Of a stretch of DNA of 64,000 nucleotides, positions 59,245-64,000 are shown one piece after another. The notes beneath the pieces were generated by a model. The model ran no database searches, was not told the origin of the DNA, and worked only from the letters and a program-made list of their open reading frames with translations. Source of the DNA: Oxytricha trifallax (lineage: Eukaryota > Ciliophora > Spirotrichea > Sporadotrichida > Oxytrichidae); contig ARYC01000379.1 of the NCBI GenBank assembly GCA_000711775.1, forward strand, positions 62,001 to 126,000, written 5' to 3'. Each line of letters opens with the position of its first letter. Position 1 is the first letter of the stretch. Made by a program: the position numbers and the translations under genes.

Positions 59245-60425
59245 TGATTAATATTATTAAAAGTCTTAAATACTGACCCTAGGAATTTGGTAGCTTTCTG
59301 TTTTGTGAAGACCCCCTATATATGTATATATATAAGACCCTAGTGTTTAAAATGAAATGCTACCAAATATTAAGAATAATTATTGATAAATTCAAATTTA
59401 AATTAAACTTTTAACAACTTCCTATTGGAATTCAAATTATACTTTTATCTAAATATTATTAAATACTGTCATGCCTAGTCATAATTGAATTGAAAATCAC
59501 TAAACAACAAAGATTTGTATTGAATTTTTAACAATAAATTGAAGAATCGCACCAGTAGTACCTAAATAAATAATTTAGACAATAATTGGGAGACAATGTC
59601 TATAATATAAATCTCTCTATACATTAAAAGTTGTATAATTATTATTTTTTAGTAATTCAAAAATATTAACAATTTGTTTTTATTAATAAATAAAATGCTT
59701 CTATTATGGGTTTTACTGTTCATTCAAAATAATTAGTTATTTATATGTATATATTTGTATCTAGTATAATGAATTAGTTTTTGAAGTTAAAAACAATGCA
59801 ATTAAATGATCAAAGAAGAAAGATAAATAATTATGTTAATGCCAATAATGGCTTTGAAGTGGGGAAAAACACTTATTCATATACATTTTTAATTTTATAA
59901 TTAATTTGTTTAATTTGTTTTGACTTTTGCATTATTAATTAAATATTTTTGTCGATATATACCTAATAATATTGAATTTTAGTGAATAAATAAGCTTAAG
60001 TTTTATATTTAAAGTTTATAATATAATGTGTGTATATAAATATGTAATTTATAAGAAATTGTTTAATATAAGTCTCAGCAAAGGATACCATAAATTAATC
60101 GCCTAAATTGTAAGTGACAAAAATGATTTTTAAATTTTAATTTCTAGAATGATTTTGTTCATTTTTGTTTCTTCTATAGAGGATTTGTCATTAGCAAGCT
60201 TTGGAAGTAGAAGTAAGCAAACAATTCTCAGAGTATTTGCTAAAAGCGGAGAGAGAGAGTATTCAAAAGAGCAAATTGTGATATTGAAATAAGAATATGA
60301 AATGAAAATAATTTTCTTGTATTTTATTAATTACTCATCAAATTCTTACAATAATCTAATTTCTAAAGTCATTTATCTAAAAACATATTTATGTCATTTT
60401 TCTGCTATTTTAAGCTTTATTTAAA
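59245..60425. other. AT-rich spacer, no gene seen
   Basis: Sharp drop in GC after 59241. No supportable feature apart from a (TATA)n-like run at about 59320-59332. Confidence 0.45.
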
Positions 60426-61054
60426 ATGATTCATTTTTGTCAGCTAAATTATCTTCACAACATAATTACCTTGAGTAAGTCTTCTCGATACTATCAAATC
60501 ATAAAGATTATGGAAAACCATATAAGTTGTAGGAATCCTTCAATGCATAGATCTGTTGAGTTTGATCTTCCATCGATCAATAGAAGGACAGATGCATTAA
60601 TTATAAGTATGGTGTTCATGGGAGATTTATTGTTTAGAGCTTACTATTCTCAGGCTAAAACAGAATTATAAATTTATACATAAATATTTAACTATAATAA
60701 GTACTATGACTATGACCATGGTCAAGAGATGATGTCTACATAGTATAAGTATTACTGGTTGATACAAGGGGAAACGAGGATAGAAAAATCAAAAACAATA
60801 TGTTTGGACACCATGGGACATTACTTGCCTATGCGCCATGTAAACAGTCTGATCTGAAAATGTCCTCAAAGTTTTAAATATTTTTTCAATTTTTTTCGAA
60901 GGCGTGTAGAAAATGCCACTTTTGGATCATTTTGATTTTTGTTAAAAATTGCCAAATAAAAGACTAGAAATAGTTTCGTACTAAGATCAATAAATTAAGG
61001 ATATTTGCAACTATTGGAATAAGATAACCTAGCCTAGTCATTAAGCAAATTTAT
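60426..61054 (+). CDS. Gene fragment, copy 1 of a duplicated pair (block order A then B)
   Basis: In the TGA-only code 60426-60857 is open. Block A (60535-60606) reads RNPSMHRSVEFDLPSINRRT then DALI. Block B (60655-60856) reads TELQIYTQIFNYNKYYDYDH. Near 60780 the conserved frame changes: the stretch NNMFGHHGTLLAYAPCKQSD is the one shared with copy 2, and it stays open to a TGA near 61052. The hydrophobic IISMVFMGDLLFRAYYSQ next to block A suggests a membrane segment and loosely recalls the S-domains of ciliate potassium channels, but I would not assign that. Differences between the two copies include synonymous ones (ACATTACTTGCCTAT against ACACTCCTTGCCTAC), a sign of past selection on the protein. 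Confidence 0.5.
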
Positions 61055-61882
61055 GGATGATATATAAGTCTTTAAAGTAATATTTATGGGTGCAACTGAA
61101 AACGGTTTTCTCGCTCGATCTATTTAGTAAAATTACTTAGATTTGCCAAATAATGCATATATAATAAAAAATCGAGAAATATAATATATGAGCTTGCTTA
61201 TATTATTATGTATGTAAAAATAGTATTGGCAAGTAATTTATATTATTTTTATATGAACTTCAGTTCTAATAAAAAGATTTGTCAAACTTTAATAAAGCAA
61301 AATAATATATCTAATATTAAAATCTAACCAGATATTAGGGATAATAAGGTAAGACTTTGAAGTGTAAGAAAGCATATAAATTCAAATTCAATTATGAATG
61401 CACAAAAAGTAGTGGAAATTATTTGAAATCACAGTATTTATATAAGAATATATTTCATTATGTTTCTTTGAAAGGTCGTTTCCTTCCTCTAGTCGGTAGC
61501 ATACTATATTTAAACTCAATTGATAAAATTTTCCTATCAACCTTTTTAGCAAATCTCATTTCCTCTTATTTAAGGTCTTGAACCCCAATTCCCTTATAAT
61601 CATATCTTAAAATGGAAAAAACCCATCCTACTTTCAGAAATTTGAATTTACTGCCTTAGTATCTTACAAATTATATATGGAGTACTGTGGCCTTATATCT
61701 CAAAATGCATGTGATATAGCCCTTCTTTAAATTCAATAGCATCTTGTGCCCTTTAAGGTATAACTTTCTTAATTAATTCTAAATTATATACTATATATTT
61801 TAATAAGACCTCTAAATTTTAAAATCTTAAATATCGGTCCTTGGTCATACAAAGCTCGGTAGGACTTAAATTTCTAAGCAAA

Positions 61883-62290
61883 AAAACAGAATTATAAATT
61901 TATACATAAATATTTAACTATAATAAGTACTATGGCTATGGCCAAGGTCAAGATGATGTCTCCATAGTATAAGTACATCTAGTTAATTCAATGGTTAAAT
62001 GAGGATGGTGAATCCATAAACAATATGTTTGGACACCATAGGACACTCCTTGCCTACGCGCCATGTACACAGTCTGTCATGGTCCAAATCTCTTATTTTT
62101 ATTATAGCTCTGATTAGTAGGACCTCAAAGTGGTCATAAAAATTCCAAAAGTTTATCTAGTCTTGTACGGAATTCCTTAATGCATAGATCTGTTGAGGTT
62201 GACCTTCCATGGATTAATAGATGGTGAGATGCATTAATTAGAAGCTTCCCACACTTGGATGAGTTACCCGAGGCTCTGTATTGATGAGAG
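61883..62290 (+). pseudogene. Gene fragment, copy 2 of the duplicated pair (block order B then A)
   Basis: Block B' (61883-62085) begins TELQIYTQIFNYNKYYGYGQ. After a frame change it reads SPQYKYIQLIQWLNEDGESI, NNMFGHHRTLLAYAPCTQSV and MVQISYFYYSSDQQDLKVVI, open to about 62225. Block A' (62168-62245), in another frame, reads RNSLMHRSVEVDLPWINRW and then a TGA. So the block corresponding to the first part in copy 1 lies after the block corresponding to the second part. The frame break and the TGA suggest decay, while the open run around NNMFGHH remains long. Confidence 0.5.
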
Positions 62291-63324
62291 GAAATAGACC
62301 TCGATTTGGGACCCTAAATCTTATTCGCTTAAAACTTCTCAAAAAGGCTCATTTAGCCTATTTTGACAATTTTTTACAATATTTAGAAATTATCAAATTG
62401 TGACTATTTGGCCATTTTTTTCAGTTGCGACAACTTTTTCTACTCGAATGTTGTAAAGTGTATTATGACTATTTAGAGGATGCTGAACAATAGTAATTAT
62501 AATTTTATTTATATATCTTCATTTTCTTATTTTAATAGATAAACATTTCTTATAGTTTTATTTTAAGTGTTTTTAGTTTATTTTATATTTATTTTCCCAT
62601 TCAAATTTTATTTTTCTTTCTTTTTTATATTTTATAATAATCATTTTAGTATTTACTTAATTATTTTTATTTCTTATCTATTTTAGGCTACATGTTGAAA
62701 TCATTTTATCATATTGATTATATTTTTAGCTTATACTCTCTGTCCAATCTTATATTTTAATATTTTTATATCTATTATTTCTTAAGAAAATGATTTTATT
62801 ATTTTAATTTGATATTTATTATAATTTACTTGTTTTATATATATTATTATATTTATATTATTTTATAAATTTACATAATAAATTTAAAATCCTTTTTCTT
62901 ATCTTCTTCAAATTCTGTGAATTTTTATTATTTTTGTTTACTTTTTAATTTACAATTTATATTTATAGAATTGCATATTTTTTATTTATTAGTAACATAG
63001 TTCAATATAAAATTGTTAGAATTGTATTTAATCCCTTTATTTAATCTACAGTAATTTTGAATATATATTTATTCAATTTATCAAAGTGAATTTTACAATT
63101 TATAATATATAACTATTAAAATGTAATTTTGCAATTAACATTATACTAAGTATCTAATTTATAATAAATATTGCTTAAGTTTATTTTATTAATTTCATGA
63201 TTAATAAGGAAGTTATTGTTAATATGTAATAAATTATTTAGATAAAAATATATTGATATTTAAAAATTAAAGATTTGTACAATTTTTGCTAGAACTAAAA
63301 AAATAGTTAATGCATCTTTTACCT
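62291..63324. other. AT-rich spacer with two dispersed repeats, before TBE copy 5
   Basis: 62358-62422 resembles 55112-55170, and 62421-62552 matches 23404-23545. The rest is extremely AT-rich. No gene seen. Confidence 0.55.
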
Positions 63325-63327
63325 ATT

Positions 63328-64000
63328 CAAAACCCCAAAACCCCTTAGTGAGGTTTATAAGTGCTTTGATTTGTAGAGTATAGTTGGGGTCTTATTGGGG
63401 TTAGTAGAGAAAACGCAGGCTTTTGTGAATTTAATGAATATTTATTGATTAATAGTGCACTTAATTCAAACAAATTTTATCTGCTTATCTTTGTGGTACC
63501 TCTTGAATCTAGCTCTCTGGAGTGGCTCATGTATGTCTTCTAAAGATTATCTTGGATAAGCTGGAGCTCTAACGATTATCATCTCTACAAGCCTTTTAAT
63601 TTCATTGCAGACATCTTCCTGTTATATATGTTTAGAAGCCAAACTTATTGATTATTTTTCGTGCTTTGTTCCAGAGTAAGACATACTTTCCATATCGCAC
63701 TCTAAGATTATGGCAGCAACTGCCCAAACATCACATTAAACAGAGCCATTAGTCCACTTCTCCCTGAATGGAAAGTATCCTGGTGTGCCAAGCACCTTAG
63801 CCAAAGTTACTATTTCTTATCTTATTGCTCTATTGAAATCAATGACTACAATTTCTAATGGACAGAGATTTAACATAACATTTTCAGGCTTCAAATCTCT
63901 ATGTACATACCCAAGTCCATGAAGCTCTTAAACACCCTTAATCATTTCTGACAGTATCTCATTTAAATCATCTGGGTATCTGTTTTGAAAGAGATACTCT
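63328..64000 (-). mobile_element. TBE transposon copy 5, cut by the window end
   Basis: Begins CAAAACCCCAAAACCCC then TTAGTGAGGTTTATAAGTGC, the same subfamily as copies 1, 3 and 4, preceded by ATT (63325-63327). One substitution in the inverted repeat (GTAGAGTATAG for GTAGGGTATAG) and several silent changes in the kinase gene show that it is a slightly older branch. Only the 3' end of the kinase gene is inside the window. Confidence 0.95.
63466..64000 (-). CDS. TBE zinc finger/kinase-like gene (copy 5), C-terminal half
   Basis: Open without a break from the window end to TGA 63466-63468: LHGLGYVHRDLKPENVMLN, LCPLEIVVIDFNRAIRQEIV, LAKVLGTPGYFPFREKWTNG, DVWAVAAIILECDMESMSY, and a basic C-terminus ending RYHKDKQIKFV. 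The catalytic loop HRDLKPEN is complete, while DFG is DFN as in every other readable copy. Substitutions relative to copies 1, 3 and 4 are largely silent or conservative, so the protein was under selection until recently. This is the cleanest kinase domain among the five copies, though the fingers lie outside the window. Confidence 0.93.

Noticed and set aside
1..64000. CRISPR arrays, rRNA genes or bacterial operons
   Set aside because: No regularly spaced identical repeats, no rRNA-like conserved blocks, and no ribosome-binding-site/ORF organisation. Everything points to a eukaryotic germline.

Overview
The window reads as germline (micronuclear) DNA of a stichotrich ciliate of the Oxytricha/Sterkiella/Stylonychia type. 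Three lines of evidence support this. (1) Five transposons end in C4A4 telomere-like repeats, carry the gene set of Telomere-Bearing Elements (TBE: DDE transposase, 22-kDa protein, zinc-finger/kinase protein), and four of the five have visible ANT-type flanking triplets. (2) Coding regions only stay open if TAA and TAG are read as Gln and TGA alone is stop. (3) Short gene-like patches lie in a very AT-rich sea, as expected for macronuclear-destined segments (MDSs) separated by internal eliminated sequences (IESs). Species identity is inferred.

Layout. 1-3947: right part of TBE copy 1. 3951-7957: AT-rich spacer with repeats. 7961-12093: a complete TBE of a second, divergent subfamily (copy 2). 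12534-14173: a kinase-loop fragment and an unrecognised ~480-codon gene. 15120-19224: TBE copy 3. 19388-20296: an unrecognised long ORF. 21621-23405: an element with ~315-bp inverted repeats around a GC-richer core. 23561-23582: an interstitial telomeric tract. 27089-29063: a non-LTR (LINE-like) reverse transcriptase with an ATTT tail. 32027-33306: a second inverted-repeat element. 35225-36742: a broken basic/acidic ORF. 38630-42402: gene-like patches on the + strand, beginning with a MORN repeat. 44855-45620: two small ORFs. 46782-48880: a decayed secreted/membrane protein gene. 49750-54412: TBE copy 4, whose transposase gene is split by a 551-bp near-perfect palindrome flanked by ACT. 54626-54942: a gene-like patch. 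57127-59241: a GC-rich cluster that includes the C-terminal part of calcineurin A on the minus strand and coding on both strands. 60426-62290: two related gene fragments whose blocks occur in opposite order. 63328 to the end: start of TBE copy 5.

In complete TBEs the kinase gene and the 22-kDa gene are divergently transcribed, and the transposase and 22-kDa genes converge with a 6-nt gap. The 22-kDa gene has two tiny introns (36 and 26 nt) at conserved places in all four copies that include it. Every TBE copy that can be read substantially carries at least one frame break, and three share a TGA at transposase codon 71; only the visible part of copy 5 is clean. Outside the TBEs most genes are incomplete or shift frame, which fits MDS/IES interruption or decay. 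The two cannot be separated without the macronuclear sequence.
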